64,000 bases of DNA from Toxotes chatareus (Eukaryota > Chordata > Actinopteri > Toxotidae). Location: positions 12,758,535-12,822,534 of the forward strand of contig CM028903.1 in NCBI GenBank assembly GCA_016801885.1. The letters run 5' to 3'. How positions within the stretch are numbered: the stretch's first letter is position 1; every line of letters starts with the position of its first letter. Below the pieces are notes generated by a model. The model was not told the DNA's origin, did no database searches, and saw nothing but the letters and a program-made list of their open reading frames with translations. The position numbers and the translations under genes were made by a program. Positions 49,703 through 61,029 of this stretch are shown here, piece after piece.

Positions 49703-52700
49703 TCACACCAGCGTGATCTCCACCTCCTCCGTCTTGTCACTCTTCTCTTGTTGTCTCCGGGGGTGCTGCTTAGGTGGAGGAGGAGCAGCTCGCACCTGCA
49801 GCAGTGACAGAAAACATATTAAATATAAGTTTAAGAAAAAAGCAAAGCAAGGAAAACTATTGTTGAAGCAATGACAGAGTTGGCCTACTTTCTTAATTTG
49901 ATAAATAGAATAATGTTCATTTCCTGCTGTAGGACACAAACCTTTTATCTCCAAAAAGTAAGGAATGTTTATTCTTTACTCTTAGAGCCTTTTTGTATTT
50001 TGAATGGAAATCATAAGAAATGATTATTTAAAAAAAGGAATAACATACAGAGAGCCAAATAGAGATGTGCCAAACTGTAAAAGTTTGTGTTCTATAACTC
50101 AACATAAGGCTGCGACTGTTAATTAGATTTATTATGGATTAATCAGCCAATTCTTTTCTCGATAAGTCAATTAACTGTTTGGTCTGGCCATCAGTCCCAA
50201 ATGCAAAGCCAAGCACAGTGAAACCGGAACAAGGGACTTTCTGGCAGTGGTTTACTTGTTAACTGCCCCCCCAAAAAATGAATCAATTATCAAAAAAACG
50301 GGTTTCTCGGCCACCCTCACACTTGTTGATTAATTTTCTTCCCAAAACCACTTACTAAAGTTGATTTTAATAACCCTACACTGAGACAACTCTGAAATAT
50401 ATGAACCTAAATACATTACATAAAATAACCGCAGTGTTCGTTATGGAAAACAAGTATGTTATCTTACACATAAACACATTTAAGTATTAAAATCTTTGAT
50501 ACTAACAGGTCTTAATTTCCCTGGGCCTCCTTCAGGGGTGAATCGTAGTGGCTGAGCCTGAGGAAATCCTGGAGACACTGGACTCCTGCCAGAGCTTTGA
50601 TCTACAGAGAGAAAAAGAGTTCTAATAAAAAGCCATAACGATCTCTCTCAATTATTTCAGTTACTGATGAAAGTGTTTGCGTGTGCATGTCTTACTGTGA
50701 GTGGACAGCGGTCCCTTGTGTGACGAGGCAGGCAGTGGAGGCTTGTGGTCCCCATTAAGTGCAGCGGAGGGTGAGCGTGGGAGAGGAGGTGGGGTGGAGG
50801 TCTCGGGGCTTGTGAAAGGGCTGATGGGAGGTTGGTCATACAGCGGAAGAGGAGGCAGAGAAGATGGCAACTTCAGAGATGGAGAGATCTACAGAGAGAG
50901 ACAGAAACAGAAAAATACATCACTGAAAATTTCTTGCTCATCTGTGATCCTATTCTTGATATAATACATCAATATAATTACTTTTTTTTGCCAGTTGAGT
51001 TTCCACCAAATCCTGAGAAAAATACTTCTCTTTTTAGCTGCTAAATGCTCTACTATGTTCTCCAGCTTGTCTCTGACATTCTCTGTCAGCTGTTTAGTGG
51101 TGGGCAGGTAGAGTATACTACGTTCTTTGAGCTTTTTCTGAAAACAGCCGCCTGCTGCTGCTGGAATCAACACTGATGATAGCAGTGAGAGTGATCAAAA
51201 CAAAGCTGCAGCCAGGGAACCAAAACAAAGAGCTGAAAGACATTAAAACACTGCACAGAGCTAAGGGAAATTACAGAGTTGGTGTTAAACACTCTAAGTG
51301 GCAAATTTTACATTACAAATATGTCAACCATCATTAAAACATTGTGCTGATTTATTAGTTTGAAGTGACCTGTCACTTCATAAATTTCAAATGTTTCCAG
51401 CCAGCAACCAAGAGCATTCAGCCTTTTTTTCACTAACCTTCACCATATAAGACTTAAAAGACGTTAAGAGTTGTTGTGTTGTGTGTTATGACTGAAGGCT
51501 TATAGGAAGGGAGAGGCTGTATCCTTCCTGTTGTTGAACCTCTAATAGGGCAGCACTCAGTGCCACAGATAAGACCTCTGTCTATGATTGCAGTACAGGG
51601 TTTTTTTTTATCAGAGTGCTGCAGGAACATGGTAGTTCTGATCTACTGTTTGTGAACTCTGGCCTGCTGATAGATCAACTGAAGGGAAGGGAGGGGAAAG
51701 GGGGGGGGGGGTTGTGGAACAGTAGACTACCTCGGCATTTCTGCCCTGAGGAAGGACTGATAAGACCAGATTTCCAGCTCAGCTCAAGAGTGAGGCACTG
51801 AATGTCTGTGCGCTACTTAACCGAGTTCTGAAACAGAGCTGCATGCTGTTGTGTGTGTTATCTGCGAGACTTATCCCTGTGTGCGCTGGTGTCACCATAC
51901 CTGTATGTCACCTGCCCTCCTCCACTGCTCTCCCCATTTTCAGTGAAATCTTCTACCAGCACAGAAGGGAAGACGCCCACCCGTCCGTTGAGCTCTCCCT
52001 CCCAGAAGCCGTCGTCTGTCTGAGTGTCACGGCTCAACAAGCGGATCACGGCTCCCTCGGAAAAGGAGAGCTCCTCGTCCGCCTGGCCCTCATAATCATA
52101 AAGTGCACGGACATACACCGCTACAGAGAAAGTGAGGAGGACAAAGAGAGAGAGAGAGGGACAGTAACAAGAAATAAACAGAAAAATTAATTATTCTTGG
52201 GGCCATGTAGTTCCTTGTCTCCCTGGCCCTCATTGTCATAAAGAGAATGGTACACACCGCTGGGGAGAGGGGAATACAGCGAAGACAGAAAAATGCAACT
52301 GTAATGATAATTAGGTGTCAGGATATCCTCATGTGCCTCATCCAGGTATTCAGGTAGAGCAGACATATAGCAACAGAAAGAGGGTAGGAAAAACAGAGAG
52401 AAGAAGACAGAAGGTTGCAAAGGCTGGTTAGGAAGGAAGAATAAAGAATGTAAACGACTCCTCAAAATGTTTAACTTCAGCAAAGACAAACAGGAGGGCA
52501 ATCTAGTGCTGCCTTCCTGAGGTTGTTTCACCTCCTTGTTTTGGTAAGCAGTGAAAATACACTTGATTGATCAGGTATCGTGAATATAAGTTTCTGATTA
52601 TCTAAAGTAATAAAATGAGACAATGTCCACAAGATGGGTGTGGCCCAACAAGCCTGGTTTTTAAAGATTCCATCACATATCTTGACATAAAATTTCAGCT

Positions 52701-55700
52701 CAAAGCTTGTTTTCAGCATCTTCATTTGCTTTGCTTTTGTTCTTGCTATAATTTTACTTTGATGTGCCAGCAAGGTTCAGTAGACAACCACTGCAGTTGC
52801 CCTTTCCAATATCACCACGCTTGGCAAAATCAGTGCTTTCTATCGCTGTAATTCAGTGTAGCAGTAAAGAGAAAAATGCCTCACTCAGCGGCACATAATC
52901 ACTTCATTATGGGGAAAAAAAAAAACTAATTTAAATTAGCTAGCTTGTTTCACTGAAACTCCTGGCATGCAGTTTAATTATTACAAAGAATAATTTACCC
53001 TTTCCAAGTTTACAGCATACTTACTGTTTGTGTCTCCATTGATGCAGCCAGAGTGAAGCTCTGGCTCGGTTGAATTGGACGAGGTGTGTGATCGAGCGTC
53101 GAGCGTAGCCAGAGACTGGAGCATGCTCAGCAGGCTGTTGGAGGTTGGGAATTGCAGGTATTTCTCTGGGACATAGCCAACATGACCTGTCTTGTTGCGA
53201 GCCTGGAAAACACATACACACAATGAAATGCATTCAGAAAGGCAAAAAGTGCACATATGGATATTTACACACATTAAAACATGAATGACAGGGAAAAAGA
53301 AACAGAGAAACTATGTAATTCTAAAACAGCACATAATATACAACACAAAGAGCTGATGTGTGTTTGTGTACCTTGACCCAGTCCTCCATGTCTCCATCCT
53401 CAATGACTTCCAGCATCTCCTGTTCATCAATAGTTAGCTCGTCCGGCTGGGAGGCCTGCACAAGAGATACACCAACCATGTTAAAGACAGAGAAAGAGGG
53501 AACGAGAATGAGAAAGGAAAAAGAAAATGTGATTTACACAAACAGAGAGAATAGGGAGGGAGAGAGCTGGGGAGAAACTGAATCAAATCTACTCTTGACA
53601 ATACACGTAGCTATAACATTTAGCAAAATTCTTGTATCTTATTCTTTTTTTTTTGCAAGACATTAATACTGTATGACGTAGTAAAAACAATGAGTAAACA
53701 TAACCCATGACCTGAAGGCTTAGTTCATCATCAATAATTAATTTTAAAATGCTCAAAATTTCATGGCAATAACAAATTCATCAGTATTTCCCAGTTCATA
53801 TAAATACAACACTCATATTCATCTTTGCTTGTCTTATTGCGTACATGAATGTGTGTGATACTGTGTGTTGCAGGTGTTTCTCTCCTAGCAGTGCTGCACA
53901 CATTTAATATATGTAGGTGTGACCATGTAAATACAGAGGGTAGCTCTGCATATGAGTGTGTGTATGTTGGTTCATACCTTGTATGAGTACAGGACTTTGC
54001 AGGTAAGCGGGTAGTTTCGAAGGGTTCCCGAAGGACTGGAGCTACTGTCGTCAAAAACCTCCATATTCTCTTCACACTCCTCACCCTCCTCACGCTCCAA
54101 GTCCACTGTGCCCTTTTACACATAACCACAAGCCAGATAAAGTCAAAACCTCTGATAGCTACAAGGACAAAGGAGAAAAGCTCCATTCACCTCTAAAGCT
54201 CCAGAGTATTAAAAAAAAATGCTCTCCAGGTCGAGTAAACAAAAACCTGTCTACATATGAAGAAGTCAATCCGATATATATTGCAAGAAGATAAAAATAC
54301 TAAAATATTAAAGTCAATGTAAATGAATGAAATTACATGAAAAATAAACCAAAATTTCCCCAAAAAATTTTGGTTTATTAATTTATAATTTATAATTTTT
54401 CACTTTTCTTCCTCTGTGCTCGTTTCAAAAACCAATCTATATCACACTTCCTTACCTTTAATACCTGCCCAAGTTTCTCTTTCCTGCTCAGTGTGAGTAC
54501 TATAGCTTTTAGGAACAGGTGTGGAGGGACTAATGTTTCATATGATCCGACCCCTCCCTCTATTGTTCCACGAGAATTTCACTGGCTTATATGAAGGTCA
54601 TGTGATCTAGCTGGTAGAAAGATCCATCACACACAGCAAGCTGACCTGGCCATAACAAAAGACTGTGTGTGTGTTTGTCTGTGTGTGTGTGTGTTTATCC
54701 ATTCCTAAGTCATTGTGTTTAGTCATCAGATTTCAGTTGACACAGTAAACTCTACACCAGAGCAGAACAAAACAGATGTGTGTTTTGTATAGTGGCTGAT
54801 CTACCAAGTTGGTCTCTCATGGACAGAAGAATCTATTCTCCAAGGAAACAATAACCTTCAGGTGTAGTCCTAAGATGTTCCCTAATAAAAATTTACACTC
54901 GGCATGCTAACATGAACACAATGGCAACACAAACATGCTAATGTTTAGCAGATATAATGTTTACCATGTTCACCATCTTAGCTAACCCAGCTAATTAGCA
55001 CTAAACACAAAGTCAGCTGAGGCTGAAGGGACTGTCATTAGTTTTGCTGGTATTTAGATTTTCTTATGATGGTGGCACTAGAAGAAAAGTCAGGGGATCT
55101 CCAAAGTTATTAAAATTCATCCTGAGATGAAGGCATGAACGTCTGTACCAAATGTGATCAAATGGAGAAGCTGTGGCTCAGGAGGTAGAGCGGGTTGTCC
55201 ACCAGGGGCAACTCACCACTTTGAATGGTCAATTGCACTAGAACACTGCTATACAAGTGCAGAACATTTACCATCCATTCAGTAGTTTGGGATATATATA
55301 TTTTTTTATAAAAACCCAAGTCAACCTCAAGTTAGCTCTAACCCAGGAAAAGTAACGGGATCACCAAAGTCAGCAGGACTACAGGAGTCATCGTCTGAGG
55401 ATGATGAACGTCAGTAGAAACTTTCCCAGCGGTTGTTCAAATATTTCAGTCTGGTTGGAAGTGGTGGATCTACAGAATGTGACAAGTTGCATTACTGCAT
55501 TGGTTAACAAAGTAGTCTACATGCTGTGCACACTACTGTTGGAATTCTTAGGGTAATATATAATGTGAGTGTTACACACTCAAATAAGGAGGGTAACTGC
55601 TGTAACTGCTGTTTAGTGTTAATTAATTCCCCTGGACCCAACAACTCATTTTCCATTGCAGTGATAGTTCTTATCTCATAAACGGAGAGTGAGTTTGGAC

Positions 55701-57218
55701 TCAGCCCTGGAAAACGTAACTGGTCGAAGGAATAGATTCAGTGTGATGGAGAATGACTTGATGTCCAGTTCTATATCCTGAGTTTTGGTTGCAAGGCCAT
55801 ATTTTTTTGTTGACTGCATGTTTATTTTGTTATGTCACTCTCATCCACTTTAGTGCACTGATTTAAAAGCACACCACACAGCTGGAGGGCCAATTCCATT
55901 TCATCCCTGAAGTAAAATGACCACCATGTATTTCAGTAACAACCCAATAAAACGTCGCCAAAAAATACATCTCTCAGTGTGTGTACCAATACAACTGAGA
56001 TGCAGACCAATCACAGACTTTATTGGTCCTGGAGGCAATAACTGTGAAAGTGATATTGTAATGAAGGCAGCGGCTCCCTGAGAGACTTGAGGGTTCATGG
56101 CTTAGCGTATTCCATAGTCGTATTAATAAAGCTGAGTGGAAGAAAAGGCCCAGGGAAGTGCCTGCTCCACACTCTCATTGTTTTTCTGTGGCCTCCACTA
56201 CAGATTATTATTCATAATCCATCCATCCTTTCATCTCTGTCTCTCTGCATCACTCACATCTTGACCTCTGCCTAATAAGCAAACTGCTGTTAACAATTCC
56301 CGCTACTGTTTTCCTCCTCGTTCTCCATTTCAAGGTCTCTTCATTTCCTTTGTTGCACCTCGTTACTGCCTCTTTCGTTGCCACTGTCAGTATCTTACGG
56401 CTCCAGTACACTCCAAATAAAATGAAAGGCTGCTGAATTGCTGTCAAATGCCTGAATACTCAATGTGCCTCCTGGTCTGTTCTTTTAATGACACCCACAC
56501 CAGATGGAGGAGTTTTCGGCAAGTCTAGCCTCCAACTGATTCATCTTATAAATAGGGCGAGGAAAGTTCAAAGCAAACTTTAAAGAACGCAGCCCAAAGG
56601 ACATACATGAAACCCCAAAATTCACATGGCATTACGGACTATTTGCAGGTAATTAAGTATTTGGAAATGTAAATGTGTCAGACGTTAGAATGGTTTGGCT
56701 TGCAAGCTTGTGAAGAGTGATTGAATCTAAAGGGAATTCTTTGTCTTGGTCACCATTTTCTGCGCAAACATGACAAAACTAACATGTCTTTGCAGCACAC
56801 TGCGGCCTTGCAGTATGTTCTTGTACGTTCTCTCCAGTTTTTCACAACCGCCCCCCCCCCAATCTCTCTCACCTCTGCATCCAATTTTACTTCAGCATTA
56901 TCACTCTGACGCTGCTGCCTCCTCACCTCTCCCCCTCACCCGCTCCCCCACATCACACCACCTCTCCTTATTCTCAGCTAACTCTCTCTCCTTCTCTCTC
57001 ATTCTTCAGTAATTGCCTCTCTACCACTCCCCCCTCACTGCACAATTCCTTCTATCATCCCATCCTCCCTCTCTCTCTCCACTTATCTCTTCCTAGATTG
57101 CTCCCTTCCTCACTCTCTAGACTTTCTCCCTCTTTCTCTCTGGTGTTAGCTGTGAGCTGCAATATCATGTGAGCAGAATGTCAAGTGCTTCCAATGGAGC
57201 AGACTGGCTTAGTTTAGT

Positions 57219-57302
<84 letters not shown>

Positions 57303-58744
57303 CTCCTCACACTCCCAGTCCAGAACATACACAGACATGAGAAACACACCAACAATACTGTGGATAAATATCAATAACTTCTACATTTAAACTCAATCTA
57401 AAGGAATGGCTGAAAATTGTGGAAAATAGGCTTATTCATTTTCTTTTGGGAATCGAATGAGCAGACTGACACCACTCTCATGTCAGAGAATGATATCAAT
57501 CTCCTCATCCAGCTCTCAGCATGAAGACATATAAGAGTATTTCAAAATACGTCAAACTATTTGTTTATGGTGGAATTAGGAAAAATCAAAATCTACTACT
57601 GCCAGTAATGAGGGAAAGCAGATGTAGAACTACCTGGAGCCCACCTCCTCTCCCCTGACGTGCATAGAGTGAATTCATACACACTCATAAAGGTGATGAG
57701 GCGATTAAAAAAAAAGGTCCCTTCTGGCTTCAGATCTATACTAAGACTAACTGGCCAGTAAAACAAGGGTTCGTGAACTACCATAAAGATACGAGCTGTA
57801 CGAGGTCTACATCAGTATTCCACTGGGGAAGTGGGGCGTTTTAAGAGGCTGTAACTGGCGTGACAGATGATTAGGCAGCAGGGCTGAGGTCAATTATCTT
57901 GCAATTTACATCATTCAGGAAGTGATTTGTCTGGAGAACTATTGTAGCTGGGTGGTTTTCACTTACAATGAAATCATGAAGAATGAAAAGTCTATGATTA
58001 TGAGTCAGTGCCTTAGAATTTAGAATGACATTTTAGGATGTGCTGAATTGAGTGCTGTTTTTCTGTAATGCGTGAAGAAAAACTGTACACAGTTCAGTGG
58101 TCTGATAGTTTGAAGTGGGTTAAAGAGGCCACCAGACATGCAATACAAACAACCAGGACTGATGCTGTGTGGTGAAAAGGTACTCTCCTACTTTTGATTT
58201 GTAAGTGTGAGATTTGTACTTTCTAGACAAGTCATAAACTGCTGCATCTTTTACTTTATCTATTAGTATAGTTGCAGTGGCATCAGGGTTTATGTTATGT
58301 GTTTGTTGTTCATTAATTCCTCCAATGTTTTCACATTTCATTAATAAACTCTGTTTTTGTGGAAACAGGACAAGTTCTGCTGGCATGGCAAGAAAGCAGC
58401 AACGTAAGCACAGTGAGGGGAGGTGTCTCACCGACAGTGAGGGATCGTGGGAAGTGTAGCTGGCCCAGCGTTCATTCTCCAGCTCCTCCATCACCTACAG
58501 CACACACAGAGAGAGTGTGTGGGGGGTTTATACACATATTGCAAACAGGCACACACACTCACGCTAACTGGTCTTCATGTGTGAAAGGATATAAATACAC
58601 ACAAACATACAGTGTGTGAACACGTTTCCTCCAACACTCACGGACAAAACATACCTGGTTCATGGAGCTCTTCAGCCACGTATCCACAGCAACACCCACT
58701 TGTCGCAGAAGGTCCAACCGAGCTTCAGCTTTCAACTTTATTGT
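49703..58744 (-). CDS. fchsd2: F-BAR and double SH3 domains protein 2, 3' part (last nine coding exons)
   Basis: Coding exons in the window: 58744-58655, 58494-58432, 54112-53978, 53455-53372, 53202-53025, 52120-51912, 50888-50696, 50601-50507, 49795-49703. They give 379 in-frame codons plus stop. The order matches vertebrate FCHSD2. First comes the segment after the F-BAR domain (IKLKAEARLDLLRQVGVAV, VMEELENERW). The acidic linker follows (DDSSSSPSGTLRNYPLTCK), then SH3-1 (VLYSYKASQPDELTIDEQE to GHVGYVPEKYLQF). SH3-2 runs from VRALYDYEGQADEELSF to GFWEGELNGRVGVFPSVLV. Last come a proline-rich tail (SSLPPLPLYDQPP) and a C-terminal EVEITLV, which looks like a PDZ ligand. FCHSD2 acts at membranes, promoting actin polymerisation through N-WASP and taking part in clathrin-mediated endocytosis. 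The F-BAR-encoding exons lie right of the window. All joins keep frame. The acceptor chosen for 50888 follows a weak GTGACA donor at 51911. Confidence 0.96.
52187..52259 (-). pseudogene. Truncated duplicate of the fchsd2 SH3-2 exon
   Basis: It lies 139 bp upstream (in gene direction) of the real SH3-2 exon. It repeats that exon's acceptor junction and about the first 55 bases, for example CTTTATGA..ATGAGGGCCAGG. Translated in the expected phase it reads VYHSLYDNEGQGDKELHGPKNN and then stops, against VYVRALYDYEGQADEEL in the functional exon. Its acceptor (ATTCCCCTCTCCCCAG) looks stronger than the real one. Inclusion would truncate the protein within SH3-2. No donor is obvious before the next polypyrimidine tract, so it may simply be a dead tandem copy. 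Confidence 0.7.
54890..55500. repeat. Dispersed teleost repeat copies in an fchsd2 intron, with a nested insertion
   Basis: The stretch with CATGCTAATGTTTAGCAG, TAATGTTTACCATGTTCACC, TTAGCACTAAACACAAAGT and GGGGATCTCCAAAGTTATTA has the features of an interspersed repeat that I recall as very common in perciform fish. A second partial copy follows near 55340-55480 (GGGATCACCAAAGTCAGCAG, ATTTCAGTCTGG). Between them, from about 55166 to 55275, sits a different short repeat. Family names are not certain. Confidence 0.6.
55166..55275 (+). mobile_element. Short non-autonomous element, internally deleted
   Basis: The segment opens with GCTGTGGCTCAGGAGGTAGAG and closes with CTATACAAGTGCAGAACATT. These are the two ends of a short repeat found widely in fish introns, here lacking most of the middle. 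It lies inside the dispersed-repeat block of the 4.3-kb fchsd2 intron. Confidence 0.5.
56860..57145 (+). repeat. Pyrimidine-rich low-complexity tract
   Basis: A long stretch dominated by CT and CCT runs, for example CTCTCTCTCC and TTTCTCCCTCTTTCTCTC. The plus-strand open frame across it is low-complexity and not considered coding. Confidence 0.75.
57220..57300 (+). repeat. (CA)40 microsatellite
   Basis: An uninterrupted CA dinucleotide run of about 81 bases lies in the fchsd2 intron. Poly-His/Thr and poly-Cys/Val open frames on the two strands come from this repeat. Confidence 0.98.
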
Positions 58745-60998
58745 CTTTGAAGAGAGAAGGGATTAGGAATGTTAAGAACATCCAATATATCACTGACCTG
58801 CACAGTTATTCTCGTTTCAGTCTAGAGAAAAAACAAGTAAACAAAATGATCACTACGTCCCTATCACTATATTTACCCTGAGTTAAATGCTATTGTGGGT
58901 GTCAGGAAAGATGAACAAAACTCTGAATATAAAAAGGTTGTAAAAATAAAAAGCAGAATTTTAATGTATATCAAAGCCAAGAGCCCAAACCATCAGGGTG
59001 TTGAGAGTAACAGAAGGTATTAACCAGACTGATTACTGGGACTACAATGGTTTCAGTCAGTTTGGTCTCCAGGCTGCAAAAGTTTCAGACTCCGTGCTTT
59101 GTATTTATTAAGAAGTGTCAACCTCTTTCCTATTGATGGAAAACTCGCTCCTTATACCAGCAAAGATGGAAAAACACAATTTTTTTTTTAAAAGACAAGA
59201 TGCTGAAACAAAACAAACACAGACTGCAGGCAATACCATTGTAATTAGCTATTAGCAAGCATCTCCATATACAGTAAGCACCCAGATGGGAGCCATTTCT
59301 CACATAAAACGCGTTTCTTGAACTGATACAGGGAGAAGGACCGCGAGTGAACCTGTCTATCATAGCAGATATTACAATAAGCAACTGTCACTAGTCATGA
59401 AACACAGTTATTATTTTTTAAGCTGAACTGAAGTGGTTTTCAATTTGAACCTCAAAGCCATCTTTAAATGGCTGTGGAAAAACTATTGTCTTGATGCTTT
59501 AGTTTTTTTGGGCCTTTCAGCTCTATTTAATCACATGCAGCACAGTTGAGTGACAGAGCAGGGCTGTGAACTGGATCTGCAGCCGAAAACATGTTGAATT
59601 TGTTTCATGTAGTCCCACTGTACTTTCTTTTAATGAGCTGTGAACACTGGACATGTGCTGTGTTCTTTCCTAATGAGACAATATGAAGAGACTTTAACCA
59701 CCAGTAGGGAAACTCCTGAGATTTACATTCAGTCTGTCTCGCCTCCTCAGCTTTCTCTTTCATCTCTCATCCTTTTTTTTTTCCTGCAGTCGCTCACCAT
59801 TTTCATCAATTTGCTCCTTCATCACCCACTTCTTTCCTTTCTCACTGATGCTGACAGAGCAGATTGATAGCTGAGCTCCCTCCCACACTGACAGACAGAC
59901 ACACACACACTGTCAAGACAGACTCCCCAGCTTTGATCAATAAAGTACCTGAGCCCCTTTAATGCCTCAGTCTTTTTCTTTCCGTTAACAGCACCCAATA
60001 AATGCTAGGGGAAAGCATCAGCCTTTGCTGCTGCTGGTGTTGGACCATTAATACACCGCATTAAAGAGCAGAAAAGTTGAAATATTTGCCAATGCACTGT
60101 CAGGCACTGATGTTTAAAAGAATGTGCAACAGTACATTCATCAGTTGAAGTCAACAGAATGAGCGGTTGGGGTGCGGGTATAGATCACTGGTGGAAAGAC
60201 CACACAGCCCTAGACAGCGAGACAGTCCAGCTGTAATCAATAAAACCGACAGAAAGGTCGACAGAAAAACAGATGGAGAGAGAAACTCAGTTGGCTGACC
60301 ACAACTAATACTGCATTATTCTGAATCATGGCTAACTTAAAACTTGTGGTGCTCTTTAAAAAGTGATGCTACCAGATGCTTTTTGTAAATATGTACAGCA
60401 GTTTGCTTCACAATACAGTAGCAGAAATATTGGCCTGCTTTTATAGACATAATATGGGCTGTGTTTTAATAACCAAAAAATATGTTTGCTTGTGGACACA
60501 TTTTCATGATTGTGTCCATATTCTATTTACCAAAGGTGCTAACATGTCAATGCAGATAAAATGAGGAGACATATCCAATCAATTTTCGAGTCCTAATTAA
60601 TTTTGTTTGCTTGTGCTGGAAAGTGTCCGGGAGTGCAATCTTGTCTCTATCTTGATGCCTCTTCTGTTTCTGAAAGATTTTGACGCCATGTGTTAATGAG
60701 GCCAGACTGTCTCAAGCCAGTTTGAGAACAGCCATCAACAGCTCATTAGCATGAAGACAGCCTATTGCCTGAACTGTTCTCACTCTCTCATCCTCTAAGA
60801 ACCTCCTCAGAAAGAGGAAAGCAGACAGGCCAATAATTACATAATTTTAATATGGAGAATTTCGAGTGTATTTCTGCTTTACTGTATGAATGCAAAAACG
60901 ATGAGATACTGTACACTGTATAAATACAATTTACTATACAAATACGTCAGGAAAATCCCTCAATCTCTTTAAGCTAGAGCTTTGATGAAATGAAATGT

Positions 60999-61029
<31 letters not shown>
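60999..61029 (+). repeat. Short CA/TA microsatellite
   Basis: About eleven CA units run into TATATA, within the large upstream fchsd2 intron. Confidence 0.9.

Larger units (their letters stand above)
54113..58431 (-). other. fchsd2: 4.3-kb intron of fchsd2
   Basis: Apart from the repeat copies at 54890-55500, the pyrimidine-rich tract around 56880-57130 and the CA microsatellite at 57220-57300, no exon or other gene was recognised in this intron on either strand. Confidence 0.7.

Noticed and set aside
53761..54186. Minus-strand 141-codon frame at 53.76-54.19 kb.
   Set aside because: It overlaps fchsd2 exon 54112-53978 in a different frame; the exon frame matches FCHSD2 and splices correctly.
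57165..57390. Poly-Cys/Val and poly-Thr/His frames around 57.2-57.4 kb.
   Set aside because: Translation of a CA microsatellite.
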